Assembly: GCF_017744095.1 (NCBI RefSeq)
Contig: NZ_JAGHQX010000006.1
Span: 1-64,000, forward strand
Length of the DNA: 64,000 nt
Direction of reading: 5' to 3'
From: Shimia sp. R10_1
GTDB lineage: Bacteria > Pseudomonadota > Alphaproteobacteria > Rhodobacterales > Rhodobacteraceae
The position numbers and the translations under genes were made by a program. This document shows positions 7,917 to 16,461 of this stretch, in pieces. The notes beneath the pieces are model-generated. The model was not told the DNA's origin, ran no database searches, and saw only the letters and a list, made by a program, of their open reading frames with translations. Numbering within the stretch: position 1 is the first letter of the stretch; every line of letters starts with the position of its first letter.

Positions 7917-9619
7917 CACAGCACAGCAAAGTCGCGTATCAAGTCATGTGGAACCGCCTGATCTCCGTGGTGGAAGAACAGGCACAAGCCCTTGTCCGCA
8001 CAGCTTTTTCCACCTCTGTGCGCGAGGCAGGCGATCTCTCCGCCGGGGTCTACAATGCGTCCGGCGAGATGCTCGCACAGGCCGTCACCGGCACGCCGGG
8101 CCACGTGAACGCCATGGCCGATGCCGTGGGGCATTTCATCCGCCGCATCGGGCCAGACAACATGTTTGAGAGCGATGTCTACCTCACCAATGATCCGTGG
8201 GAGGGCACTGGCCACAAACACGACATCACGGTTGTGACCCCCTCTTTCTATGGCGGTAAACTGATTGGCTTTTTTGCCTGTACGGCCCATGTCACCGACA
8301 TTGGCGGGCGCGGCTTTGGCGCCGATGCCAATGACGTACACGAAGAGGGCCTCTACATCCCGATCATGAAATTCGCCCACAAGGGCGATGTGGATCGCAG
8401 CCTCCTCAGCATCATTCGCGGCAACGTGCGCGAACCTGATCAGCTGGTGGGCGACATTTACGCGCTCGCCAATTCCAATGACATTGGCCACCAGCGTCTG
8501 ATCGACATGGTCAAAGAATTCGCGCTTTCTGATCTCACCGGAATCTCGGATTTCATCCTGACCAACTCGCGCGCTGCCACACTGGCACGCATCAATGCGC
8601 TGACACCCGGCACGGCCTCGGGCCACATGCGCATTGATGGCTATGACAAGCCCATCGACCTGCATGTCACCCTGACCATCGAAAAAGACCGCATCCTCAG
8701 CGATTGGGACGGCACCTCGGGGCTCGACAAAAAAGGCATCAACGTGCCGCTGGTCTACACCAAGGCTTACGCCTGCTACGCGCTCAAATGCGCCATCGCG
8801 CCAGAGATCCCCAACAACGCGGCCTCCCTCGCCCCGTTTGAAATCACCGCGCCGGACAACAGCATCGTCAATGCAAAGTTCCCCGCCCCCGTCGCGCTGC
8901 GCCACGTGATTGGCCACATGGTGCCAGACACGGTCTACAACGCGCTGGATCAGCTTTTGCCCAATATGGTGCCTGCCGAAGGCGCCGGATGCCTGTGCAA
9001 CTTCCAGCTTTCGCTGCGCCCCCGCACCGATGCGCCTGCGCCCAAAGATGCAACCCGCGCAGAAGTGCTGACCTTTAACTCCGGTGGCTCTGGCGCGCGC
9101 CCCACACTGGACGGCATGAGCACCACCGCGTTCCCCTCTGGCGTGATGACCATGCCGGTTGAAGCGACAGAACAGGTCGGCCCGGTGATCATCTGGCGCA
9201 AAGAGCTGCGCCCGGACAGCGGCGGCGCGGGCGAATTCCGCGGTGGCTTGGGCCAATATATGGATGTTGGCGCCCGCGAAGGGCACGAGTTTGACATCTC
9301 CCTCATGCTGGATCGTGTGAACCACCCGGCACAGGGCCGCCGCGACGGCGAACCCGGTGGCGCAACCCGCATCACACGCGGCGATGGCTCCGCCATGCCG
9401 GGCAAAGGCAAACACTTCGTTTCACACGGAGAAGTTGTCCAAATGGCCTTCCCTGGCGGCGCGGGCTACGGTAACCCTCAGGCGCGTGACAAGGAGAGCA
9501 TCAAGCGCGACCTGGCCCTAGGCTACATCACTCCAGAGCACGCAGCACAGCACTACAACATCTCGGCCGATGAAATTGCCGAGGCCCTCGCGCGGGCAAA
9601 TCTGGGGGACACGCTTTAA
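7913..9619 (+). CDS. hyuB: Hydantoinase family protein, subunit B
   Basis: A 568-residue hydantoinase B/oxoprolinase-type subunit, the partner of the preceding gene. Family features include the REAGDLSAGVYNASGEMLAQ segment, the NDPWEGTGHKHDI metal-loop region and a glycine-rich C-terminus (VVQMAFPGGAGYGNP). It starts inside the last codons of hyuA and its stop overlaps the next start (TAATG), so the operon is tightly coupled. The pair would act in the cytoplasm in the ATP-dependent opening or carboxylation of a ring or ketone; which reaction cannot be decided from sequence. Confidence 0.88.
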   Translation: MTQHSKVAYQVMWNRLISVVEEQAQALVRTAFSTSVREAGDLSAGVYNASGEMLAQAVTGTPGHVNAMADAVGHFIRRIGPDNMFESDVYLTNDPWEGTGHKHDITVVTPSFYGGKLIGFFACTAHVTDIGGRGFGADANDVHEEGLYIPIMKFAHKGDVDRSLLSIIRGNVREPDQLVGDIYALANSNDIGHQRLIDMVKEFALSDLTGISDFILTNSRAATLARINALTPGTASGHMRIDGYDKPIDLHVTLTIEKDRILSDWDGTSGLDKKGINVPLVYTKAYACYALKCAIAPEIPNNAASLAPFEITAPDNSIVNAKFPAPVALRHVIGHMVPDTVYNALDQLLPNMVPAEGAGCLCNFQLSLRPRTDAPAPKDATRAEVLTFNSGGSGARPTLDGMSTTAFPSGVMTMPVEATEQVGPVIIWRKELRPDSGGAGEFRGGLGQYMDVGAREGHEFDISLMLDRVNHPAQGRRDGEPGGATRITRGDGSAMPGKGKHFVSHGEVVQMAFPGGAGYGNPQARDKESIKRDLALGYITPEHAAQHYNISADEIAEALARANLGDTL

Positions 9620-10836
9620 TGGCAGCACAGACTTGGGCAACCAAACCAACCAAAACATCTTATGATGTGGTAATCATCGGCGGGGCCATCATGGGCTCTG
9701 CCACCGCATGGTTTCTTTCCGACAACCCTGATTTCACGGGGTCTGTTTTGGTGGTTGAGAAAGACCCATCTTACGAATTCAGCTCCACCGCTCACACAAA
9801 CTCTTGCATCCGGCAGCAGTTTTCCAACACGGTCAACGTGCAGATTTCGCAGTTTGCAGCGGATTTTGTCAAAAATCTGCGCAGCCACATGGGTGGCGAT
9901 GCACGTGTTCCTGAGCTTGATATCCAAAGCTACGGCTACCTCTATCTGGCTGACAATGACGGCTTTGCGCAAACCCTACGTGAAAACCAGAAAATTCAGC
10001 GCGCTGCCGGAGCTGACACAGAACTGCTGACCGCAGAAGAGATCGCAGCCCGCTACCCGTTTTATAACGTGGATGACATCGTTTTAGGTTCCATCAACAC
10101 CAAGGACGAAGGCTATTGGGATGGCGGCGCCGTGTTTGATTGGTTCCGCCGCTCCGCTCGCGAACGGGGTGTGGAATACGTGCAAGGCGAAGTGGTCGCC
10201 ATGGCACGCGAAGCGGGCAAAATCACCTCTGTCACGCTGGCCTCCGGGGATGTGGTCGCTTGTGGTCAGGTCGTGAATGCCTCCGGCCCGCGCGCCGCGC
10301 GCACCGCCGAAATGGCTGGCATCCAGATCCCTGTTGAGCCCCGCAAACGCTTCACCTGGATTTTCTCCGCTGAACAGCCCCTGCCAATGGAGCTGCCGCT
10401 CACCATCGATCCCTCCGGTGTCCACTTCCGACAGGATGGCCCAGAGACCTATTTGGCAGGCGCCGCCCCTGATCCAGATCCAGCCGTGGCTTTTGATGAC
10501 TTCCACATGGATCACAATCGCTGGCAGGATCACGTCTGGCCGATCATCGCGACCCGCATTCCTCAGTTTGAGGCCATCAAAGTGGTCACCGAATGGGCTG
10601 GCCACTATGCGTTTAACACCTTGGATCAAAACGCCATTCTGGGCCCCCACCCGGAGGTCGGGAACTTCCTCTTCCAAAACGGCTTCTCCGGGCATGGGCT
10701 GCAGCAAAGCCCTGCAATGGGCCGCGCCATGGCCGAATGGATCACCTACGGCGCCTATCGCGCACTGGACATGTCCCCGTTTGCGTTCGAACGTGTGTTG
10801 ACCAACACACCAATCGTCGAAAAGGCCGTGATCTGA
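9619..10836 (+). CDS. FAD-dependent oxidoreductase, D-amino-acid-oxidase (DAO) family
   Basis: A 405-residue DAO-family flavoprotein. The N-terminal dinucleotide fold is YDVVIIGGAIMGSATAWFL, followed by VLVVEKDPSYE with the ribose-binding acid. The C-terminal flavin contact is FLFQNGFSGHGLQQSPAMG. Relatives include sarcosine, dimethylglycine and FOXRED1-type enzymes that oxidise N-methyl or secondary amines. In an operon with hyuAB this suggests that an amino or N-substituted acid is released and then oxidised; this is inference. The start overlaps hyuB by one base and the stop overlaps the aldolase by one base. Confidence 0.87.
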   Translation: MAAQTWATKPTKTSYDVVIIGGAIMGSATAWFLSDNPDFTGSVLVVEKDPSYEFSSTAHTNSCIRQQFSNTVNVQISQFAADFVKNLRSHMGGDARVPELDIQSYGYLYLADNDGFAQTLRENQKIQRAAGADTELLTAEEIAARYPFYNVDDIVLGSINTKDEGYWDGGAVFDWFRRSARERGVEYVQGEVVAMAREAGKITSVTLASGDVVACGQVVNASGPRAARTAEMAGIQIPVEPRKRFTWIFSAEQPLPMELPLTIDPSGVHFRQDGPETYLAGAAPDPDPAVAFDDFHMDHNRWQDHVWPIIATRIPQFEAIKVVTEWAGHYAFNTLDQNAILGPHPEVGNFLFQNGFSGHGLQQSPAMGRAMAEWITYGAYRALDMSPFAFERVLTNTPIVEKAVI

Positions 10837-11612
10837 TGGTAGCCCCGAACCCTTTCCTCACAGCAATCCGCGCAGGCCAAGCGCAAATTGGCATCTGGCT
10901 CAGCATGGCCACAGCGCAATCCACAGAGATTGTGAGCCATTCCGGCTTTGACTGGGCGCTGATTGACATGGAGCATTCCCCCAATGATCTCTCTTCTGTG
11001 AAAGATCAGCTGCGCGTGCTTGAAAGCGCCGCAACCACCGCGCTTGTGCGTCCAGATTGGAACGACCCGGTCAAGGTCAAACGCCTGCTGGATATGGGCG
11101 CGCCGGGCCTGCTCTTTCCAATGGTGAACAGTGCAGAGGAAGCCGCCGCAGCGGTTGCCGCAACGCGTTTTGCGCCACGCGGCATTCGTGGCGTCGGCAG
11201 CACCACCCGCGCCACCGCCTACGGACGCGACAAAAGCTACTTTGCCGAAGTTGAAAAACAGACCGCCGCCTTAGTGCAAGTGGAAACCCTGCAGGCACTC
11301 GACAATATTGATGAGATCGCCGCGGTTGGTGGCGTTGATGGCGTGTTCTTCGGACCAGCCGACATCGCGGCGGAAATGGGCCATCTTGGTCAGGCCATGC
11401 ATGATGATGTCTGGGCCAAAATTCTGCCGCTTGCGATGCGGCTCATCAGCAAACGCATTCCCGTTGGTACGGTGGTTTCTGACGTCACATTTGCACGCAG
11501 ACTGCTCAGCGCGGGTTTCACCTTTGTCGCTTGCGGCTCGGATACGGGCCTTCTCGCCCAAGCAGCAGACCAACGTCTCGCTGACCTAAAAGCTCAAACT
11601 ACAGGAACTTAA
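10836..11612 (+). CDS. HpcH/HpaI aldolase/citrate lyase family protein
   Basis: A 258-residue class II pyruvate-type aldolase that cleaves 4-hydroxy-2-oxo acids into pyruvate and an aldehyde. Metal ligands are visible as the glutamate in LVQVETLQALDNI and the aspartate in VFFGPADIAAEMG; the substrate arginine is in ATRFAPRGIRGVG. The ATG at 10836 shares its A with the stop of the oxidoreductase gene (TGATG). Its presence points to a hydroxylated 2-oxo acid as a late intermediate of the rightward pathway. Confidence 0.87.
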   Translation: MVAPNPFLTAIRAGQAQIGIWLSMATAQSTEIVSHSGFDWALIDMEHSPNDLSSVKDQLRVLESAATTALVRPDWNDPVKVKRLLDMGAPGLLFPMVNSAEEAAAAVAATRFAPRGIRGVGSTTRATAYGRDKSYFAEVEKQTAALVQVETLQALDNIDEIAAVGGVDGVFFGPADIAAEMGHLGQAMHDDVWAKILPLAMRLISKRIPVGTVVSDVTFARRLLSAGFTFVACGSDTGLLAQAADQRLADLKAQTTGT

Positions 11613-11614
11613 AC

Positions 11615-12451
11615 ATGAAAAAGCTCGTCCTCACCGGTGCCGCTGGCCGCCTTGGATCCTATCTGCGTGAGCCGCTTTCCAAAATGGCGGACGAGCTTGT
11701 CTCCACCGATATTGTCGATGACATTGGCAAACTCTACCCCGGCGAACGCTATGTTCAGGCCGACCTCGCCTCTCTAGATCAGATCAGTGACGTTCTGGAA
11801 GGTGCCGATATGGTTGTGCATTTTGGTGCAATCGTCGACGAAGCCCCGTTCGAAGAAATCCTCGGCCCCAACATCATTGGGGCCTACAACGTCTGGGAGG
11901 CCGCCCACCGGCATGGCGTGCGTCGCGTTGTCTACGCAAGTTCCGTGCACGCGGTTGGCATGTATCCGTCCTCTGATTGCATTGGGGTGGACGTGCCCCA
12001 CCGCCCCGACACATTCTACGGCCTCGCCAAATGTTTCGCCGAAGATCTCGGGCGCATGTATTGGGAAAAGCGCGGGCTGGAAAGCGTCCATATGCGGATT
12101 TTCTCCTGCGCCAAAGTGGTCAGCCCCCGCTCGCTGTCCACATGGCTCAGCTATGATGATCTGATCCGCCTTGTGACCCGCGCCATCGACACACCCACCA
12201 CCGGCTTCTCCATTGTCTATGGCATCTCAAACAACGACCGCATGCCCGTCAACAACGCTGGTGCCTCCCATCTCGGCTATCGCCCACAGGACAATGCCGA
12301 ACAATTCGCGCCTGAAATCCTCGCCGCCGCGCCTCCAGCTGATCCGCATGATCCCGCACAAGTGTGCATCGGCGGCCCCTTCGCGGCTGTTGATCTGGGG
12401 GAAAGCGGTCTGGCGAATATGACCATAGTCGACGATCGCAAGACACTGTAA
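11615..12451 (+). CDS. NAD-dependent epimerase/dehydratase, uronate-dehydrogenase-like
   Basis: A 278-residue extended short-chain dehydrogenase. It has a Rossmann motif KKLVLTGAAGRLGSYL, the active-site serine in VVYASSVHAVG and the catalytic YGLAK pair. The length, the VHAVG segment and the C-terminal pattern resemble uronate dehydrogenases, which oxidise hexuronic acids to aldarolactones, but a related sugar or sugar acid is equally possible. It is the last gene of the rightward operon, 3 bases after the aldolase, and is followed by a clear terminator. Confidence 0.85.
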   Translation: MKKLVLTGAAGRLGSYLREPLSKMADELVSTDIVDDIGKLYPGERYVQADLASLDQISDVLEGADMVVHFGAIVDEAPFEEILGPNIIGAYNVWEAAHRHGVRRVVYASSVHAVGMYPSSDCIGVDVPHRPDTFYGLAKCFAEDLGRMYWEKRGLESVHMRIFSCAKVVSPRSLSTWLSYDDLIRLVTRAIDTPTTGFSIVYGISNNDRMPVNNAGASHLGYRPQDNAEQFAPEILAAAPPADPHDPAQVCIGGPFAAVDLGESGLANMTIVDDRKTL

Positions 12452-12460
12452 AGCGATCAA

Positions 12461-12485
12461 AAAAGGGCGCCACAAGCGCCCTTTT
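12461..12485. terminator. Bidirectional rho-independent terminator
   Basis: A perfect 10-bp stem, AAAAGGGCGC and GCGCCCTTTT around a CACAA loop, lies between two convergent genes. The A-rich left arm and T-rich right arm let it serve both the epimerase operon and the chemoreceptor gene. Confidence 0.85.
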
Positions 12486-12507
12486 CTCCGTCACACCCAG
12501 CGCGGGC

Positions 12508-13950
12508 TTACGCCGCGCGCGTGCTCGCAAATATTTCTATTGGCGTGTCGTCTTCTGTGGCGCGGGTTTCGAACTTCTTGACGATCTCAGACACCTGCGA
12601 TGTGTCACGACGCATATTGTCCACAACGGCAACCACCTCTTCTACCAAGGCCGCATTCTGCTGTGTGGCCTCATCCAACAGGCCAAGCCCGTTTGCAATC
12701 TCAGACAACCCATCTGATTGCACACTGGTGGACTGAGCAACCTCAGTGCTGAGCGCAGATACATTTTCCACGTCCTGAACAATGTCTTCCAGCACACTGC
12801 CAGCCTGATCAACCAGCGTGACACCCGTTTCCACCAGCTCAGAAGACGTCTTGATCAGTTCACTGATTTCCTTGGCGGCATCCCCAGCTTTCTGTGCCAG
12901 ACCGCGCACTTCAGATGCCACAACAGCAAAGCCACGCCCCGCCTCTCCGGCCCGTGCAGCCTCAACGCCCGCATTCAGCGCCAACAAATTGGTTTGAAAC
13001 GCGATGTCATCAATCACACCAGTGATCTGGGAGATCTGTGCGGAGCTCTGCGCAATCTCGCGCATTTTTCCAACGGTTTCCCCCATGACACTGCGGCCTG
13101 TCTGGGCCTGCGCATGGGTCTGACGCATCATGGCATCTGTCTTTTGCGTCGCCTCAGAGGACGACTGCAACTGTGTGCTAATGTCAGAAATAGACGCCGC
13201 CGTACGCTCAAGCGTGGCCGCCTGTGTTTCTGTACGACGTGCCAGATCTCCCGCGCTTTCATTCATTTCTGAAGCTGTCAGATTCAGATCGTCGGTGGCA
13301 TATTTGATTGTCTTCACCACCGAACGCAATCCGCGCTGCAATTCATTGAACGCAAACCGAAGCGGCTCAAATTCCTGCGGAAAATCACTGACCTGAGGTG
13401 CCGGAATATCCTCGGACAGATCTTTGGCCGCAACCCGCTTCATACCGCGCTCAAGATACTCAAACGCAACCGCCTGTTTGGTTTTCCGGGCATGGGTGAA
13501 GGCCGTCGCAGCGGCGGCCAGATCCAGTTGAAGCAACCGCGAAAGCAGCGCCGCCTCTTGTGCGAGCCGCGCCTTGCCGCGTGCAAAAATCACCAGCCCA
13601 GATTGCGCAACCAGTTCCGCCTGCAGCAGCGCCGCCGCAGCAGCATGCCCCGCCATAAAGGCTTCAATACGCCAACCCATCTCGAGAAAGTGCACGTCGT
13701 TCAAACGTCGGATAGATGCAGGATACTGCCCCTCCAGACCTGATTTCAAAAGCCGCGCCCAATGGTCTTTCATTGCCGCTTTCGCACCCGCAAAGACAGC
13801 CAGATCCACGTCCGGCGGAATGTCGGAGTAAAATGCATCTATGGCGGCATCCAAAGCAGGCGCAACCTTGATGGCAATCTTGCGCAACAAAGCCAGATCA
13901 TCCTTATCCAAACGCATTTCTGTTGTGAATTCTTCCAACGCGTTGGCCAT
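12508..13950 (-). CDS. Globin-coupled methyl-accepting chemotaxis protein (HemAT-like)
   Basis: A 480-residue soluble chemoreceptor without membrane segments. Residues 15-155 look like a protoglobin sensor domain; H87, in [18 protein letters not shown], lines up with the proximal heme histidine of HemAT-type sensors. A short HAMP-like linker (about 170-215) leads to the signalling domain with the kinase-binding hairpin tip around [18 protein letters not shown] and [13 protein letters not shown]. It probably senses oxygen or another heme ligand and controls CheA in the cytoplasm. It stands alone, with no che genes nearby. AAGGGG precedes the ATG. Heme binding is inferred from one histidine and overall pattern. 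Confidence 0.85.
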   Translation of the reverse strand: MANALEEFTTEMRLDKDDLALLRKIAIKVAPALDAAIDAFYSDIPPDVDLAVFAGAKAAMKDHWARLLKSGLEGQYPASIRRLNDVHFLEMGWRIEAFMAGHAAAAALLQAELVAQSGLVIFARGKARLAQEAALLSRLLQLDLAAAATAFTHARKTKQAVAFEYLERGMKRVAAKDLSEDIPAPQVSDFPQEFEPLRFAFNELQRGLRSVVKTIKYATDDLNLTASEMNESAGDLARRTETQAATLERTAASISDISTQLQSSSEATQKTDAMMRQTHAQAQTGRSVMGETVGKMREIAQSSAQISQITGVIDDIAFQTNLLALNAGVEAARAGEAGRGFAVVASEVRGLAQKAGDAAKEISELIKTSSELVETGVTLVDQAGSVLEDIVQDVENVSALSTEVAQSTSVQSDGLSEIANGLGLLDEATQQNAALVEEVVAVVDNMRRDTSQVSEIVKKFETRATEDDTPIEIFASTRAA

Positions 13951-14006
13951 ATCGGCGAGCCCCTTCTTCCCGGACGCTTAAGTCTTTCGCATCTCTTAAG
14001 GGGGAG

Positions 14007-14030
14007 TTGGTTAACGGAAGCCTTAACCAA
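14007..14030. promoter_or_regulatory. Inverted repeat TTGGTTAA-N8-TTAACCAA upstream of the chemoreceptor
   Basis: A perfect 8-bp inverted repeat 57 bp before the chemoreceptor start. A second one, CTTAAG with a 12-base spacer and CTTAAG, lies at 13976-13999. They could be operator sites; the TTAA halves recall CtrA sites, but the spacing is 8 rather than 7. Confidence 0.35.
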
Positions 14031-14080
14031 ATCGAAAACACGTCAAAAACCTGTGGAAAACTCGCATGGATTGACCACGC

Positions 14081-14116
14081 AAAAAAAACACCGCCTGCGA
14101 AAGACGCAAGCGGTGT
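14081..14116 (-). terminator. Rho-independent terminator after apbE
   Basis: Arms at 14088-14099 and 14105-14116 pair over 12 bp with one mismatch around a 5-base loop. In the leftward direction the stem is followed by a run of eight T (A-run 14081-14088 on the plus strand). It ends the apbE transcript. Confidence 0.85.
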
Positions 14117-14148
14117 CAAACTCTTCGGTGTCTGTCGACAGGAAACGC

Positions 14149-15048
14149 TTAGGCGATGCTCTCGATACGCGCGCCAGCAAACTGCGCCACCATTGCGGCG
14201 GCAGTCGCGTCATCCACGAGGCACAGCGCGGTGGACAGGCCATCTGCCACAGCGGCAGAAGGAGCAGACGCGGCTGCCAGAGACAGCGCGCCTTCTTGGC
14301 CGTCTGGACGGAAGATATGCGCGTCGTTGCCAGACAGCACAGTTGCCATCGGCGCAGAGGTTGCCAGCGCACGATCGGTCAGCTTCACACGTGCCACGAT
14401 CTCACCGGCTGGGGTGCTGACACCTGCGGTCCATTGTGCGCCATCCGCGCGGTGGCCAAGTGCGGCCACTTCGCCCATGTCCAGAAGAACGTCTTTGAGG
14501 CCAGCATCTTTGAGGATCGCGGCGATACGATCGGTCACATAACCCTGCGCAACACCGTTCAGCGTCAGCGCCATGCCTTCTGCGCCAAAGCGCACTTCAT
14601 TGGCATTAAAAGCAACCTTGTCCCAGCCAACGCGTGCTTTCGCATCAGTCACGTCGCCCTGACCACCTTTGGCCAGCCACAGCGGCTGAACGGTTGGGTC
14701 AAATGCGCCGCCGCTGGCTTTGTTCAGCGCGTCGCTCAGTTCCAGAACCTCGATCAGCTCTGCAGAAGGCGCAGCCAGAACACCGTCACGGTTCAGGCGT
14801 GTCAGTTCGCTGTCGCGGTACAGCGAGAAAATGCCTTCCAGACGGTCCAGCTCTGCAGTCACATCTGCAATGATCGGCGCCGCATCTGCGTCGCTCAGGC
14901 CAACCAGCGACATCTGTGCTGGTGCGCCCAGCGCAACACCTTGCCATTTGGCAGTTTCGGTTACGGTAGCAGCGTGGCTCAGGCCAGCGGGCAGCGCCGC
15001 AGAGGCGGCGGCGATGGTCAGAAATCGGCGGCGATGCATCCGGGTCAT
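14149..15048 (-). CDS. apbE: FAD:protein FMN transferase, ApbE family, Tat-exported
   Basis: A 299-residue flavin transferase that attaches FMN through a phosphoester bond to threonine in target proteins such as NqrB, NqrC and RnfG. The start at 15048 is preferred over 15114 because GGAGAG precedes it by about 9 bases and the protein then begins with a twin-arginine signal peptide, MTRMHRRRFLTIAAA, ending near SHAA. ApbE landmarks include FSLYRDSELTRLNRDG, the LDMGEVAALG segment and ATSAPMATVLSG. It is monocistronic and 44 kb from the nqr operon in this window, which encodes two plausible substrates. Other targets such as RnfG or NosR cannot be excluded. Confidence 0.9.
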   Translation of the reverse strand: MTRMHRRRFLTIAAASAALPAGLSHAATVTETAKWQGVALGAPAQMSLVGLSDADAAPIIADVTAELDRLEGIFSLYRDSELTRLNRDGVLAAPSAELIEVLELSDALNKASGGAFDPTVQPLWLAKGGQGDVTDAKARVGWDKVAFNANEVRFGAEGMALTLNGVAQGYVTDRIAAILKDAGLKDVLLDMGEVAALGHRADGAQWTAGVSTPAGEIVARVKLTDRALATSAPMATVLSGNDAHIFRPDGQEGALSLAAASAPSAAVADGLSTALCLVDDATAAAMVAQFAGARIESIA

Positions 15049-15250
15049 GAAAAAGCTCTCCAGAATCGAGTCAAAATCGTGGTGCGCCATGCGCATTTGG
15101 CGGGGACATATCATTCAATTGACGGACTGCCCACCCCACTCACACGCAAATTCGCGGGAAATCGGCCTTCTTGGCCAAGCTATGCGATAAACGAGAGAGC
15201 TAAAGCAATCGTATAGATCCACAACACACACCAATTCACATGCGACGAGA

Positions 15251-15285
15251 CTGGAAACTTTCCAGCGCGCCCTCGAAATCGAGGG
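15251..15285. promoter_or_regulatory. Two tandem perfect palindromes upstream of apbE
   Basis: CTGGAAA-C-TTTCCAG (15251-15265) is followed 4 bases later by CCCTCGA-AA-TCGAGGG (15270-15285). Neither has a T-tract, so termination is unlikely. They may be operators or nested hairpins; the binding protein is unknown. Confidence 0.4.
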
Positions 15286-15338
15286 AAACATCCTGCAGTT
15301 CAACGCGCCATTGCAAAATGGTTAACGCGAAAATCCAC

Positions 15339-15382
15339 TGTCGCGATACCGCCGCAATACCGACGCGTTACAGACGTTCCAT
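15339..15382. repeat. 11-bp phased repeat, copy A
   Basis: Consecutive 11-mers read TGTCGCGATAC, CGCCGCAATAC, CGACGCGTTAC and a degenerate last unit. They begin 12 bases beyond the stop codon of the ATP-binding protein gene. The same unit recurs at 31686-31751 and 47470-47535. The 11-bp period rules out coding repeats in a single frame and equals about one helical turn. Confidence 0.75.
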
Positions 15383-15393
15383 TTTGACAAGTG

Positions 15394-16461
15394 TTAACGC
15401 TCATCCTCGACGCGCTGACCATCCGCGTCAAAGAAATGACAGGCCGCCTCCGGGAAGCGCAGCCCCACCTGATCACCAACCCCGTGAGGCACGTCGCCGC
15501 CGGTGACACGCACCACCAGTTTGTCCTCCTGCCCCACGTCCAAAATCAAAAAAGTATCCGCGCCAAGGTACTCAACAACCTCAATTGTGCCATCGCATTG
15601 CCCCGCGCCAGTGGCGCAGACTTCGATATGTTCAGGGCGCACGCCAATCTTGGCCGCGTCACCGGTTTTACCAAATGGCCCAGCGCCGCCAATCGCCAGT
15701 TGATACTCTGGATCACCCGCTGCTGCCTGACAGTCCAGAATGTTCATCTTGGGGCTTCCGATGAACTGCGCAACAAACAAATTCCCTGGCTTTTCATAGA
15801 GTTCGCGCGGCGTCCCGACCTGCGCAATATGGCCAAATTCCAGCACAACAATACGATCCGCCAGCGTCATGGCTTCGACCTGATCGTGGGTCACATAGAT
15901 CATCGTGCGCTTCAGGCTCTGATGCAGCTTGGCAATCTCGTAACGCATTTCCACGCGCAGTGCGGCATCCAGATTGGAAAGAGGTTCATCAAACAGAAAC
16001 GCCGTTGGATCCCGCACGATAGAGCGCCCAATGGCCACCCGCTGCCGCTGTCCACCGGACAGATCCTTGGGTCGGCGCTCCAGATAGTCCGTCAGTTTCA
16101 GGATCTCTGCCGCCTGCCCCACCTGACGTGCGATTTCATCCTTGCTAACGCCCGCTACTTTCAGGGAAAATCCCATGTTCTCCGCCACCGTCAAATGCGG
16201 ATAAAGCGCATAGGATTGAAACACCATCGTCAACCCGCGCTTGCTTGGCGGATGATCCGTCACATCATTCCCGTCGATCTCAAGCGCACCGCGACTGATG
16301 TCTTCAAGACCACCAATCATGCGCAGTAACGTTGACTTACCGCAGCCGGAGGGGCCGACAAAAACCACGAATTCCCCGTCCTGAATGTCTAAGTCGATCC
16401 CTTTGATGACCTGAATGTCACCAAACCACTTTTCGACCGCCTTTAGAGTGATACTGCCCAT
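15394..16461 (-). CDS. ugpC: ABC importer ATP-binding protein, UgpC/MalK type
   Basis: A 355-residue ATPase that drives the glycoside importer encoded just upstream. It has Walker A (GPSGCGKST), signature [14 protein letters not shown], Walker B (AFLFDEP), the switch histidine in [10 protein letters not shown], and a C-terminal regulatory OB domain typical of the MalK/UgpC group. I chose the ATG at 16461, giving [14 protein letters not shown], because it shares its A with the stop of the glycosidase gene (TGATG) and matches the family start; an upstream start at 16503 is less likely. UgpC-type ATPases often serve several importers. Confidence 0.92.
   Translation of the reverse strand: MGSITLKAVEKWFGDIQVIKGIDLDIQDGEFVVFVGPSGCGKSTLLRMIGGLEDISRGALEIDGNDVTDHPPSKRGLTMVFQSYALYPHLTVAENMGFSLKVAGVSKDEIARQVGQAAEILKLTDYLERRPKDLSGGQRQRVAIGRSIVRDPTAFLFDEPLSNLDAALRVEMRYEIAKLHQSLKRTMIYVTHDQVEAMTLADRIVVLEFGHIAQVGTPRELYEKPGNLFVAQFIGSPKMNILDCQAAAGDPEYQLAIGGAGPFGKTGDAAKIGVRPEHIEVCATGAGQCDGTIEVVEYLGADTFLILDVGQEDKLVVRVTGGDVPHGVGDQVGLRFPEAACHFFDADGQRVEDER

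Larger units (their letters stand above)
15049..15393. other. 345-bp intergenic region between the ABC importer operon and apbE
   Basis: I see no convincing coding sequence here. It holds two adjacent perfect inverted repeats at 15251-15265 and 15270-15285, and an 11-bp periodic repeat at 15339-15382 close to the stop of the upstream operon. The apbE promoter should lie in the left half; I cannot point to clear -35/-10 boxes. Confidence 0.6.

Noticed and set aside
7643..9415. 590-residue open frame on the minus strand
   Set aside because: Antisense to hyuA and hyuB, with low-complexity His/Arg/Ala composition; a shadow.
14007..14030. CtrA binding site upstream of the chemoreceptor
   Set aside because: The TTAA halves are separated by 8 bases, whereas the full CtrA motif has 7; kept only as an unnamed inverted repeat.
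13762..15216. 484-residue open frame on the plus strand
   Set aside because: Antisense to the chemoreceptor start and apbE, which have clear families, signal peptide and terminator.
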